A stretch of 64,000 nt of DNA from Sipunculus nudus (taxonomy: Eukaryota; Annelida; Sipuncula; Golfingiida; Sipunculidae). The stretch spans positions 31,179,519-31,243,518 of the forward strand of contig CM049306.1 in NCBI GenBank assembly GCA_026874595.1, given 5' to 3'. Every line of letters begins with the position of its first letter. Position 1 is the stretch's first letter. Positions 29,701 through 44,700 of this stretch are shown here, piece after piece. Below the pieces are notes generated by a model. That model had not been told where the DNA came from, ran no database searches, and saw only the letters and a program-made list of their open reading frames with translations. The translations under genes were made by a program, and so were the position numbers.

Positions 29701-32700
29701 AGCAGCATATACTGATATTTGGCAAGTGACTATGGTTTCTTCCATCTTCCATCTTCCATCAAACAATATTTTTCACCAAATATGGGGGCAAATATGTTGA
29801 ATCTCTCAACAGAAAAGAGCATTAATTTATTTTACTGAAACAGGAAGGCAGGTGGCCCTACCTGTCTGGTTTTCAAGAAAATTTTCCAAAATAGATAGAC
29901 AAGCCACATGTAAGACCAATACCTTGAACCACTCCAGAGATATGAGCAATTTTCACCAAAAAGCACATGTCCAGATGGACACCAAGGCAAAACTATAGCA
30001 GATGGCACCACCAGTCTTGAGTACAAGATGGAGGAGTCTAAGATCTATGGATATGCACAATTTCAGGCCAATAGTGCAAAACACTCCTCAGAGAAGAGCA
30101 TAAATTTATTTTGACAGAAACGGGTAGATAGGTGGCACCACCTGTCTGGTTTACTAGAAAACTTTCCAAGATGGATGGACATGCCAAATTTCAGACCCAT
30201 ACCTTGAAACAATCTGGAGATATGAGCAATTTTCACCCAAAGCACACGTACAGATGGACGCCATGCTAAAAAAATTTCTGATGGTGCCACCAGTCTTAAG
30301 TACAAAATGTCGGAGTCCAAGATCTATGGATATGCACATTTTCAAACCAAAAGGGCCAATCACTCCTCAGAAAAGGGTATTAAACTATTCTTTACAAAAC
30401 AGGAAGGTAGGTGGCATCACCTGTATGGTTTATGAGAAAACTTTCCAAGATGGATGGAAATATATAAGTCAAGTTTGAAATCCCTATATCAATCCAAGCT
30501 GGAATTATCATTTGGAAGCAAATTTTTTGACAGATAGCTCCTGTGGCCTTGACCTTTTATCTTGTGACCCCAAAATTGATATGGATCATCCTCTATTGGC
30601 TGGTGAAATATATATGCAAAATAAAAGGTCTGAGATGAAAAGTATGGCCCCATTTCATGTAGGCTTTGTCCTCTCACCCATATCTATGCACATGTCAAGT
30701 TTGGTAAAGATCCGTAAAATATGTTTTCAATAATCGTGGCCAAACGAAATATCAGCGGCGGCGGCGGTGCAACCGTGCTTAAACCTTAGTATCCTGACTT
30801 TGTCTGGGGATACAACTACAGATGATGCCATCAGTCTTGAGTATGAAAATATATGGACAGGCACAATTCCAGCCCAACACATTGAACCAAACACTTCGAC
30901 AAACAGATGGCAATTAAATGGATGAACACCATGCAAAAATCATTGCAGGTGGCCCCACCAGTCTCAAGTACAAAATGGAAATGCAAAATTTCAGCTTAAC
31001 ACATTGAACCACTCCTGATATATCTTTAAGACACCCATATTCATACTGCACAGAAAGGATTGCAGATGGCACCACCTATCATTGTTATGAGCAACTGCAT
31101 AGGTGAGCAATATATCTACGCCAGGTTTCAGAAAGATCAGTCCAATGGTCTCAGAGGAGTTCTCTGGAAACAATCCCGGCAGGGGCAGAACCTACATGAA
31201 AACATAGTATCAGCAAATTTCTGTTTTGGCAGATACAATAATCAGGGCCCAGTTACAGATCACTTGTGTTTCTAACAACATTGCACCACATCGCAGCCAA
31301 ATTGCCATTAAAAGGCAGGTTTAATACTGTTTTTGCATTTCTTCTTCAGATGTATATTCACTAAAAGAATTTTATAAACATTTCTAAAAAGCTAAAAAGC
31401 TGTTTGACACAGCATATTTTTCTGTGACTGTCCAAATTATGGATTACAAAACCCTAAATATTTCCAGATCATTAATAAAATGTTTTTTTGTGTGTGCTAG
31501 ATGAAATACATGTATTTGGATCTAAGACTGAGAGAAACGTGTGTCACAGTTCACTAACTCTTTGCATTACATGTCAGCTCTGCCAACCAGACCAAGGGTG
31601 ACCCCAGTACTAGTGAATGACTCACCCTCTCTCACCCTAACTGCCCTATCTTGCAATGGTACAGATTCTTAAAAAAAAAACATATTAAGAATTTTATTAC
31701 ACTGTTCCTTGGATGATACTCTAGCTCTCAGCAAAATTCAAAGAAATCAGAGTATAAATTTTTGATTGAAATTGCAAACATACAAACCAACTAAGTCACC
31801 AACCAACTGATGGCACTAACTAACACAAAATATTTGGTCAGATAAAATTGGCAACATTTAGAATTTTCAATAGCATGTGTCTAACACATCAGTCTCTCTT
31901 ACTCCTCTCACCTAGATGTTTAATACATGAAGTGATTAACAATGAGTAGACTTTGTATATTTCATGAGAAATACAACTCACCCACCCTTCTTGTACAGCT
32001 GTAAGATGCAGGGAGCTGGTCACATTAGCGCAGTCAGTACACACAGGCAGCATACTGCTTGTACGGTGTTCCACCCACTTATAAGTAATAAGGCAAGACT
32101 AAATGAGACAATAATAATCATAATATATACAGAAGGGCTGGACTAGCTGCCCAATAAACAGACCAACAGCACTGGTCAATGATATCGACCAGCAGATCTA
32201 GGTGGTCAGTACTGTCTGAGAATTAAGCCTCGTGATTAAATTGAAGCCAGAAATAGCTCAGCATAACAACCAGACATGGGCAGTAGAGGTGAGCACTGAG
32301 CTCACATCATGTACCATTAAACATGATTACCTGTAATGCTCTCATCCAGGTAAATTCCTGTTAGTTCCTTTAATTTTAAACATACTAATGGGTATTAATA
32401 TCTACCTTACTGGTAATCTTATCCTAGCAGGTAAATGTAGAATGACTAATTACAGACTACATTTTTCAAAGATGTAGACATATATGCACTTACAGCACAG
32501 CTCTGAGTCATTAACTAGCTTGTCAGTGGTCAGATAGATAACATGATGGCAGTTCTTTGGGAAAATAACCTGCAACTCTTCAGTAAATTAATCATGCATG
32601 AATACAACATGAAAAAGAATAATGCCATTTTCTGCTTTCATGTATATATTTATCTTTTTATTACAGATTCACACACAAAATTTATTTCTCAAAGTTACAT

Positions 32701-35700
32701 TTCAAATATTTAAAACAGCTCTGATTCTTTATTAATTGTCTATATCCATGACTTTCCTAAAAACTACTATCTGTCAGAGAGTAAATGTGAAATATGTCTG
32801 CAATCCACTCAGAGATATGCATCCTTCACATTTTGCAAATAAAAAAAGGACTTTACCTACAGGTTCAGAATGTGAATAGACCTGTCATGTATTTTTATGT
32901 AGTACACTGATGAACTATACCATTTAAATCTTTCCCTGAATGATTAATATTATGTTCATTCTTAACTCAAATTTTGTTGCTTAGAAATGTATGAGGTTTT
33001 TCAGGTTGAATAAATTTTAATAAATGAGACTAATGGGAGTTTAAAAGTACTGAGACCAATTTGTTTTGTGTGAATTCAATTTCTGAATTGCACAACACGG
33101 ACATTGGACAGATGAAATATTCTTATCTCAACTGCTTTACATGATCCTTTATCAATATCCAAGAAAACAGCTCCAATCCAGTAGGTTGGAAAATCCCTCT
33201 TACCTGTAAGAGGTCTAATACCTTAATTAATTGCCCTTTTGTTTTCATATCATATTTTAGATACCATTTTATAAAATGAGAACAGATAAACTCCAAATTT
33301 TGATCTTTACTTCATGGAAATACTATTTAAAGGTCAGCCCAGCTGGATGATGTAAGTTATTATTATAAAATTCTTATTTCTTTTATCAAAATGTCCCATA
33401 CACTAACTGAAAGCAAATAATTTAAATATTGATAGGCAATGTTCTTATTATTTTTTTACATTATCTATGTCTAATTTACAATTACACTGTTCTAAAACAT
33501 TATGAGTTATTTTGATATTTTTCAAACAATGTATTGTACAAATTCATTATTTAATTGTTTTTCATCACCAAACTATCTGAAGAGCATGGGTCATTTTGCC
33601 ATTACCCAGTCTAAATAAACTTAAGTTTTCACAGTTCGCTATATAATTCATAATATTTTCAAACTTGTAATAATATTTAGAAAGATATTTTTCCTGCTTT
33701 AAATACAGTGCTTTCGGGACTATATATGGGACATGTCAAATGTCCATGTCCCATGAGATGACATTTAATTAGATGCAGTCTTGAAGAGTAATGAATACCA
33801 GAGGAAGTGGCAACTACGTGGTTGGTTTCACACCAGGACCAACACCAAGTCTCCCTTGTGACCACAGATTGTATAACCCCTAGAAGTGCTGCAATTATTT
33901 TCTCTGCAAACCTTATGGTCACGGAGGATGTGAATGACATATACATTTGTGTTCCATCATTAAGGACAGACTAGCTTGTAGACCATGGTCACAGACACAA
34001 TTCATGCAAGAACCACAGGAAATGACAACAAGTGGCCATAAAATAGAAAGATGTCAGATTACATCTAATTTGTTTGCTTATAGTTTGGTATATTGCGGAG
34101 AGGTGTTATAGGGACTTAAACAGAAAGAACAGATCTCTGCATTCACATATGGCATACTGGGAAATGTAAATGTCACTTTAAGATTCATATATATTTGCCA
34201 AATTTTGTATTTCATTTTCATTCAGAGCATGCCATAAACAAAATGACTTCTTTGAACCCAAAATGACTTTTCTACTGAAAAATATTTATAAAAGTTACCT
34301 TGGAATTCATATATATATGCCAAATTTCGCATTACATACTCAGTCAGTGTTAACCAGTGGTACAAATTGGTTGTTAAGTCATATTTTTGAGTGAAAGATA
34401 AAAAGATTGATGATCAATTATTTATCAATTATTTTATGTACAATATATATTACTATGAAATATGCTGTATAGAATTTTAACTAAAATATTGACCAAGTAA
34501 AGTCAGTCTAACTTGTACATGATACTGAAAGGTCATGGTAATGGCCTGGTTGTTGACACTTGTTCATTGCACAAGGTTAAGTTTTAATGGTGTTCACTGT
34601 TTTGTGCCCCATCTTTCTTATATCTCTGACAGAATAAGAATATTTCATCAAGATAAATATGACTTCTCTTAAGTACATACATAATCATTCTTCATGGTAA
34701 TTATGCAAAAATGCAATCAATATATTTGATTATGAAAGAAAACAATCAATCAGTGATATAATCAATTAACTGGCAAATCACTTATGTTTACTAGAAATTA
34801 TAGGACCCTCAAAGCCGCCAGATTTCTACCAAGAAATTTTATATGTCACCAAGAGATTCAGATATATTTTGTAAATTTTATATTTCATTTATTTTTCTTT
34901 AATAAGCTTAGCGCCCAGTCATTGTAGGGCAGAAGAAGTTATGTGAAGGTTTGAGTATGACTTTTAAAATGTTGGAAACTTAATAAATGAAACATGATAT
35001 GTGTAAAAAACAGAAAAACAATACACAATTTGTAGTACAAAATATTTATATGCCAATTTTACCTGTGCCGTTATAACTATGAATTTTCATTCAAGCCACT
35101 TGTACCAGACATCAAACTGTCCAATTAATAAATGCAAGATGTACTGCACAAATTCAAATTTGCACATTAAAGGTTTGATCAATAAATCTGGGAAATGTTA
35201 CATCAGCCATAAATTTAAACATATGATACAATCAGAATAAGAGTTTCATTTAGGCAATAACAAACTTTTAATATATCCAAATATCTGAAACAGCTTTACC
35301 TACAGCATGCCTTCAGGTATCAGAATGAAATATTGAAGATACAGTAACAGTCATTGTAACATCTGAAGTATCTACACCTTCACATACAGCAGGCTTTCTT
35401 TTGGGCATGTTAATATCTGATACAATTTTATCTTTGTTACATTCTTGTGTACAATACCCAAGATAAATAATAATTCACTCTTTATCTTTTTCTTAATTAT
35501 TCTCATTCTGAATAAAGAACCATAATTCTGAGGCCCTTATTTTATAGATAAGGGCCATTATTATAACAGCCAAATTTAGATAAACTATGCCAATACAGCT
35601 TATACTCACACATATAAGGAGTCCAGAAATGGTTAAGAAGCCATCAACAAACAATCAATGCCTAAAAACTGCCATATTTACAAGTCCACACTTATGTGTG

Positions 35701-38700
35701 CAAGTCCAAGTCCAAAAACCTCTAATCTGAATCCCCCCCGAAAAGCAGACTTGTCTGGACTTATTTGTTTATCACTGCCTAAAAACATGATTACACACAC
35801 ACTCATGTATATATGGCACATTCCCACCACATATGATTCACTATAAAGTGAGACATCTCTCAAGCTTACTGTAAATGTCCATACATCGGTTTGTTGATTG
35901 CCAGTTATGTATTGTTTTAGTGCTGCCATCTAGCATCCACTGTTAAAACTAAAATACGATCGGGTGGGTTAATGTTTCACCCTCTGAAGCCAAACCACGT
36001 ATGGTATGTTAATGACCTTTCGCAGGGTAACGTAGTTCTAATTTTACATGCATGGTTTAAGTTTTTCTTGTGTAATCTGCTGTCTCAGAGTATTTCAGCT
36101 TTGCAAGCGTCACGTGATAATTTCTTATCATAATACGTTTTTATATTGTATAAGTTGTCAGCTATATGTCTATCCTTTCACGTAGTTCGGCTTAATACAT
36201 TCGTACGAGTTGACAGTAACAAGGCCTCACAAAAGAAAAGTTGACACGTCGAAGATCAGAGAATAGAACGCAAATAATGCAAAATTAGCCCCCTTGACAA
36301 GGTGAACCGAGGTACGTTATGTTCATTGTTACATATGGTCGATGAAAATGAATATATTTGTAATATGTAGCCTTTTATTAACTTTGTTTTATTGTTAGTT
36401 GTTCGTCCATGAACCCATAGTGCACCAATAGGGTGTGGTTTGTCAATCTCTGTTCTTTTAGTAAGCTCAATATATATATACATATTTCATCGTGTAAAGA
36501 GCTCTCGTAAGACTAGCTATGTACTAAACTTTCATGTATTTTGGTATTCATGTATTTAGTTATATTTGTTATTGTTGTAACAAGACGCAAGGCAAAAATA
36601 GTCATTACCCGGTACGCGCACGAAAAAGCATTTATGCCAGTTTAGTCATTCATTGTGCCACCAGATGTCAGCACTAACGTTCTATGTGGATATTTGAAAT
36701 CTAGTCAGTCAGTCTGCCACCAGATGTCAGCACAAACGTTCTATATGGATATTAGAAATCTAGTCAGTCAGTCTGCCACCAGATGTCAGCACAAGTCTGC
36801 ACATTTCTAGAGACAAAACATGGCCAGAATATTTTTGTAAGAAAGTAACAAATTGATTCATTGTTTGCTAATATCTTAATTTTGTGTATTTGATCATTTT
36901 AATTCAACTTTGTAAAATTTCCTGTTCATCAGTCAGTATTATTCAGTTTATATAACCACTCATACTTATTTTATTTGTATGAACCACAATAATTCTGTAT
37001 ATTTTAAATAATATTCTCAGTAAAAATATGATATCAAACAGTCAAGGAAAATGGTAAAATTAATCAGCAGTTCCATTTATTATGTCACTTTTCTTATTTG
37101 TCTTGTATTAGTCCTTATTAGTGTTTTTTTGTTTGTTTGTGTAGTTTCACAGTGTAAGAAGAGTCAAGATTTGTAAAGAAAAGAAATAAACACCTGTACA
37201 AACTCAAAGCCTTAGTCACATCATGGGTGAGCTACAGTGAAACTCGGACATCCTATGAGTGAAACTCGGACATCCTAGCGAGTGAAACTCTACCTGACGA
37301 GTGATCTCCTGGAATAATGAGTAAAACAAGTCAAAGTAAAACGTGAAAAGAAACATTACCATGTCAACCACGTCAGAAAAACCTAAAGACGTTCAGCAAC
37401 CAAGATCAAGCTCTCGTGAAAGAATAGCCACAGAGAAGGGCCAGATGATGCAAGAAGAGATTGTTAGTCAGCAGAAAGATGGTTTTATCAAGTCTTATGA
37501 ATCCTGGAAAAGAGTGACTAAAGAAGCAAGAACAAAATTGAAAGCTTCTTGTTCCAGAGATGACCTCAATACCATCCTGAAAGACATAAATAACAGTCAT
37601 GACTCAGTCTGCCAATATTATGAGTCATTACGACGAAATCGCGCCATCACTCCTGAGTTTGTCAGGAAAATGGATGCCTGCGGTGACCTGACAACAGAGG
37701 TCAAGGAATTGATTGAGAAAAGGTTGGGGATCGTCGACAAAACCTTCAATGAGAAGCGAGAAATTCTGCGACCGCATATGGCATTGTGCAAGAACACATA
37801 CGGGTCGATCTTCGGCAACACACAAACTGAAACAGTCGCTTCAATTAAATCTTCTGCATTATCAGACAGCCTTTCAAGGGCATCCAGTAAAAGAGCAGAC
37901 GCAGAGGCGTACTCGCCGCACAAAAGGAAGGTGAAAGAACCATCAAAGACATCAACGTACAAAGGGAACACCTTCGTAAACTCGAAAAGCAATTAACATT
38001 GAAGGAAGCAGAGATGTTGGCAGAGATTCAAGGCAAACTGGAGAAAGAGCAAGCCAAGTTACATAGAATTGAAACAGAGAGAGAGGTGAGGATTTCCCAA
38101 GCCAGAGTGAAAGCTTATCAAGAGTTCGAGAACGATCAGAGTTTCAAGGGAGATAACTGTTCCAGAACTTAAGATGAGGAATTTTCATCAACAAAAGGTC
38201 AAACGCCTCACAAAGATCTAAACAGCTTAGCAGCAGCAAGTCTAGCAGAGGAAATGGCAAGTTCAATCAATACCAGTCGGCTGCCTGTCCCAGAACCTAA
38301 AACCTTCAGCGGAGATCCACTAAAATTCACGGACTGGAAAATGACGTTTATGTCACTCATTGACAAGAAGCCTCTCCCAGCAAGTGAGAAAATGTTTTAT
38401 CTGAAAATGTACTTAAGTGGAGAAGCACGCAAGGCTGTGGAAGGGTACTTTTATAGAGAGTCCGAAGAAGCCTATAAGAGCACATGGCTACTTCTGCAGG
38501 GGAGATATGGCGACCCGTTTATCGTTAAACGAGATTTTCTGGATAAGTTAGCCAAGTGGCCAAAGATAGGTGGAAATGATCCTTTAGCCCTCCGAGAGTT
38601 AGGGGACTTTATGCAAAGCTGTGTGGAAGCTCATGTCAAGGGATTGGATGTGCTAGATGACTGCGAAGAAAACCACAAGCTGGTAAAGAAGTTACCTGAG

Positions 38701-41700
38701 TGGCTTATCCACAAATGGAACAGAGTCGTGGTGGAGTCATTGGATTTGTCAGGAGATTACCCAAGCTTTGCAAATTTTACTAGCTTCATCCGAAAGGAAG
38801 CAAGGATAGCTTGCAATCCAATAACTTCACCATTTCTCCTCAACTCAAAGGCCATGGATGAAAGATCGCCACACCGAGCAAAGTCACTCAACACAAGAAC
38901 AGAGAATCTGAACAAAGGTGAAAATTCAGGGACTCGACCATCAGAAAACCGACAAAGAGCTCCCTGTTATATCTGCAAGGACATGAATCATGGGATAGCC
39001 AAGTGCCCTGTGTTTGCAGCAAAATCGGCGTCAGAAAGGAAGCAATACATCCAAGCAAACAACCTGTGCTTTGGATGTTTAAAGAGAGGACACAATTCGA
39101 AAGAATGTAGAACGCGGCACATATGTGACGTATGTGGTAGACGCCATCCAACTTGTCTACATGAAAACAGACCAACTACATCACCAGTTACCATACAAAG
39201 TGAACAATCTTCGTCAGAAATAAATGTGTCCCAAGTAAGTAATGCTACATCACATGTAGCAACACAACATTCCTGTGCTACAACCAGTATCGTGCCAGTT
39301 GTCGTTTCCAGCATGCAAGAACCACAGAAGGAAATACTCACGTATGCATTACTTGACACGCAGAGCGACTCGACCTTCGTTTTGGAAGAACTAGCTAAAC
39401 AGCTAGGTGAGAACGGACAACCTGTCCAGCTTAAGCTCAGCACGATGACGGCTGTAGACACCATCATTCCAAGTAATAGCATCTATGACCTTCAGATTCG
39501 CGGACTCGGCTCAGAAACACAGATTCCAATACATCATGCATACACCAGAGACTTCATCCCGATAGACAAGACTTATATTCCAACCAGAGAAACCGCATTG
39601 CAATGGCCACATCTTGAACATCTGGCCAGCATGCTGCCTCCACTTCAAAGCTGTGAAGTCGGTCTGTTAATCGGATGCAACTGTCCTTGGGCCTTAGCGC
39701 CTTTAGAAGTCATCAGAGCTGGCGCAGATGAGCCTTTCGCTCAAAGAACTGAGCTAGGATGGAGCATTATTGGTGCCTCAAATCCCCACCTAGATAGGCA
39801 GGGAAGCAAAGGTTTTGTTCATAGGATCACTGCAAGGGAAATGCCTTCTCCAGCAGTCAACGAAACACCAGAGGCTTAAGAAAAGGACTTCAATGAAAGC
39901 AGTTACATAGACAAGTAAGTGTCTCAAGATGATGTGCGATTTGTTCAGTTCCTGCAGGATAACATTTCCCAGAAAGAAGATGGCCATTATGAAATGCCGT
40001 TGCCTTTCAAAGACAACAATACGCCTTTCTTACCAAACAATAAGAAATTGGCAGAAATTCGCCTCCAGAGTCTGAAAAGGACACTGAGCAACAACAAAGA
40101 TCAGCACAAGCAATACAAGGATTTCATGGAAGAAATGATTGAAAGAGGTCACGCAGAGCTGGCACCAGCAGCAAATGAAGGAGACACATTGTGGTACATC
40201 CCACACCATGGTGTGTACCACCCCAAGAAACCCAATAAGCTCAGAGTTGTGTTTGATTGCTCGGCTAAATTCCGTTCTGTCTGCCTAAACGACAACCTGC
40301 TTTCAGGACCTGACTTGATCAACTCCCTTATAGGTGTCATACTTCGCCTTAGAAAGGAAAATTTGGCCGTTATCTGCGACATTGAAAAGATGTACCACCA
40401 GTTCTTTGTTACTCCCGAAATGCGAAACTATCTTAGGTTCCTCTGGTGGACAGATGGAGACCTAAATAAGGAACCTCAGGAGTACAGAATGACTGTACAT
40501 CTTTTTGGGGCCACATCATCCCCAGGCTGTGCAAATTTTGGTCTGAAATATCTGGCTCGTTAACACAATACTGAAATGCCATTAGCATCAGCATTCATTG
40601 AAAAGAACTTCTATGTAGATGACGGGTTAACAAGTGTTCCAACTATAAAGGAAGCGAAAACGTTGGTCAAGGAATCCCAAGAGTTGTGTAAGCGAGGAGG
40701 CCTAGGCCTGCACAAGTTCAACTCAAACGAGAAAGGCATACTTGAATGTGTAAACTCCTCTGAAAGAGCAGAATCCTCTTCTTCACTTGACCTTAATATG
40801 GATGTAAGTCCTTCAGAGCGCGCTCTTGGAATTCAGTGGTCAGTTGACAGTGACACTTTCAGCTTTCATGTTGACATGAAAGACAAGCCTTCGAGTCGTC
40901 GTGGTGTCCTGTCATTAGTTGCGTCAGTGTTTGATCCACTAGGATTTGTCGCTCCATATATCCTTAGTGGAAAACGCATTCTGCAGGAGCTTTGTCATAG
41001 AAACATTGGTTGGGACGACTTCCTCCCAGATGATCTGTGTTCACGGTGGGAGGACTGGAAGAATGGGTTGCAGGAATTGAAGAAGATATCAATTCCAAGG
41101 TGCTATCATCCCCGTGACTTTGGGCGGATCATCAGAACAGAACTACATCATTTCTCAGACGCCAGCAGCAACGGATTCGGGGCTTGTTCGTACCTAAGAT
41201 TGAAAAATGAAAACAATGATGTTCATTGCTGCCTGCTTATGGCAAAAGCAAGAGTTGCCCCCACAAAGGTTACAACCATTCCAAGATTAGAGCTTTCTGC
41301 TGCAGTGACAGCGTCTTAATTGAGTGTGATGCTAAAGAATGAGCTGGAAATGAAAATCGACCAAGAATACTTCTGGTCTGACTCTCTAGTTGTGCTGGGT
41401 TACATAGGCAACGAAGCTGGTCGGTTTCATGTGTTCGTCTCAAATCGTGTGCAGCAAATCAGAGAGAGGTCGGAGCCTTCTCAATGGCACTATGTAGAGA
41501 CGACTGAAAACCCAGCAGATCATGCCTCCAGAGGACTTCAAGTAACAGATATTCTCTCATCAAGCTGGTTATCAGGGCCCCAGTTCCTTTGGGAGCAAGA
41601 AATTCTCGAAATGTTAAACTTCTCCTCAGAGTTGCTGGTTGGTGATCCTGAAGTGAAGACGGCCCAAGTATTTAAAACAGAATCCAAACAGGATGTTGAC

Positions 41701-44700
41701 TTCCTTGACCGTCTAAATCGGTTTTCAGCATGGTCTAAGCTGACCAAAGTTATTGCAAGGATAAAGAGGCTTGGATCCAAAGAAAACCTTTACAGCACAA
41801 TAGTAACTGCTAAGGAACGTGATGAAGCTGCAAACATGGTCATATGACTCGTCCAACAACAAGCCTTCTGTAGAGAACAGGAAATCATCCGAAAGGAAGA
41901 TAGTCTTCCAAGTACAAGTGTTTTGTACAGTTTAGATCCAATATTGTGTGGCGGGCTTCTCCACGTTGGTGGAAGACTAAAAAATTTGTCTGTCTGTGAA
42001 GAAATAAAACATCCGGTCATTCTCCCGAAAAACAGTCACATAACGGATCTAATTTTGTCCCACTACCACAATAAAATCTCTCATCAGGGAAGAAGCCAGA
42101 CCCAAATGGAACTTCGGGCAAATGGATTTTGGGTCATAGGAGGGAGCAAATTAGTTGCCAAGCTGATTCATAATTGTGTGCTATGCAGGAAATTTAGACG
42201 TCCGCTTGAAGAACAACTGATGGCAGAGCTTCCCAAGGAACGCGTTGACGTTTCGGCACCATTCACGTACTCGGGCATGGATTGCTTCGGCCCTTTCCTC
42301 GTTAAAAGAGCCCGCAAGGAATCTAAGAGATATGGTTTAATCAACACATGCCTCTCTTCCCGAGCCGTCCATATAGAGATGCTTGAAGATCTCTCCACAG
42401 ATGCTTTTATCAATGCTTTGAGGTGCTTCATAAGTCTAAGAGGTGCGGTCAGTCAGCTTCATTGTGACCAAGGTTCAAACTTCGTTGGAGCTAGAAATGA
42501 ATTCAGGCAAGCATTGAAACAATGTGATGTCAAGGCATTGGAAATCTTTCTGTCAGAGAAACAATGTGAGTTTGTTTTCAACGCCCCTTCGGCCAGCCAT
42601 GCAGGAGGAGTCTGGGAACGCCAAATTAGAACAATACGAAATATCTTGAATGCTACCCTTGCTCAGTTTCCAGGAAGACTTGACGACTCATCCCTTAGAA
42701 CATTGTTCTATGAAGCTATGGCCATAGTAAACAGTCGCCCGCTCACAGTGCAGTCGATCAATGACCTAAGGTCTCTCGAACCTTTGACGCCAAATCATTT
42801 GCTAATGATGAAATCCAAGGTAGCACTTCCTCCACCTGGAAAATTTGTGAAGGAAGATGTCTTTGGGACTAAGAGATGGCGCAGAGTTCAGTACCTGACT
42901 GAACAATTCTGGAGTAGATGGAGAAGGGAATACATCACAAACATCGCTACACGTCAAAAATGGCATGCACGCCGACGAAACCTGAAGGAGAACGATATAG
43001 TCATCATTCAGGATGATACCCTCCCAAGGAACAAATGGAGACTTGGACGAGTAGTGGACACTACAAAGGATAGTGACGGCTTGGTGCGCCGCGTAAGAAT
43101 CCAGGTTGGAGATCAAGGTGGAAAAGGAAACCTTTCCTCAGGACATTCAGTCATAGAGAGGCCAATTCAAAAGCTAGTAGTTCTCCTCGAAGCGGAATGA
43201 GTTTTCATTCCACTATGTAATGTGTTAAGATTGGTTTTTTAGTCAGTAGATCCACATAAGACCTTCTTAAATGTTTGTCTTTATATACCTTTATATATAT
43301 GTGAAAATCAATAGCTTACGATGTTTAAACATATTTTAAATCATGCATGATAATTCTATTCATTTATCATTACATGATTGGTGGGAGTGTAAATGTCCAT
43401 ACATCGGTTTGTTGATTGCCAGTTATGTATTGTTTTAGTGCTGCCATCTAGCATCCACTGTTAAAACTAAAATACAATCGGGTGGGGTAATGTTTCACCC
43501 TCTGAAGCCAAACCACGTATGGTATGTTAATGACCTTTCGCAGGGTAACATAGTTCTAATTTTACATGCATGGTTTAAGTTTTTCTTGTGTAATCTGCTG
43601 TCTCAGAGTATTTCAGCTTTGCAAGCGTCACATGATAATTTCTTATCACAATACGTTTTTATATTGTATAAGTTGTCAGCTATATGTCTATCCCTTCACG
43701 TAGTTCGGCTTAATACATTCGTACGAGTTGACAGTAACAAGGCCTCACAAAAGAAAAGTTGACACGTCGAAGATCAGAGAATAGAACGCAAATAATGCAA
43801 AATTTGCCCCCTTGACAAGGTGAACCGAGGTACGTTATGTTCATTGTTACATATGGTCGATGAAAATGAATATATTTGTAATATGTAGCCTTTTATTAAC
43901 TTTGTTTTATTGTTAGTTGTTCGTCAATGAACCCATAGCGCACCAATAGGGTGTGGTTTGTCAATCTCCGTTCTTTTAGTAAGCTCAATATATATATACA
44001 TATTTCATCGTGTAAAGAGCTCTCGTAAGACTAGCTATGTACTAAACTTTCATGTATTTTGGTATTCATGTATTTAGTTATATTTGTTATTGTTGTAACA
44101 AGACACAAGGCAAAAATAGTCATTACCCGGTACGCGCACGAAAAAGCATTTATGCCAGTTTAGTCATTCATTGTGCCACCAGATGTCAGCACTAACGTTC
44201 TATGTGGATATTTGAAATCTAGTCAGTCAGTCTGCCACCAGATGTCAGCACAAACGTTCTATATGGATATTAGAAATCTAGTCAGTCAGTCTGCCACCAG
44301 ATGTCAGCACAAGTCTGCACATTTCTAGAGACAAAACATGGCCAGAATAATTTTGTAAGAAAGTAACAAATTGATTCATTGTTTGCTAATATCTTAATTT
44401 TGTGTATTTGATCATTTTAATTCAACTTTGTAAAATTTCCTGTTCATCAGTCAGTATTACTCAGTTTATATAACCACACATACTTATTTTATTTGTATGA
44501 TGAACCACAATAATTCTGTATATTTTAAATTATATTCTCAGTAAAAATATGATATCAAACAGTCAAGGAAAATGGTAAAATTAATCAGCAGTTCCATTTA
44601 TTATGTCACTTTTCTTATTTGTCTTGTATTAGTCCTTATTAGTGTTTTTTGTTTGTTTGTGTAGTTTCACGGTGTAAGAAGAGTCAAGATTTGTAAAGAA

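Noticed and set aside
37343-41319. Reading the in-frame TAA codons as a reassigned genetic code
   Set aside because: NUDT5 ends normally with TAA at 3596-3598 in the same window, and one of the six interruptions is TGA; decay or deamination is simpler.
43201-43387. An envelope gene after the BEL integrase
   Set aside because: Only 187 bp separate the integrase stop from the 3' LTR.
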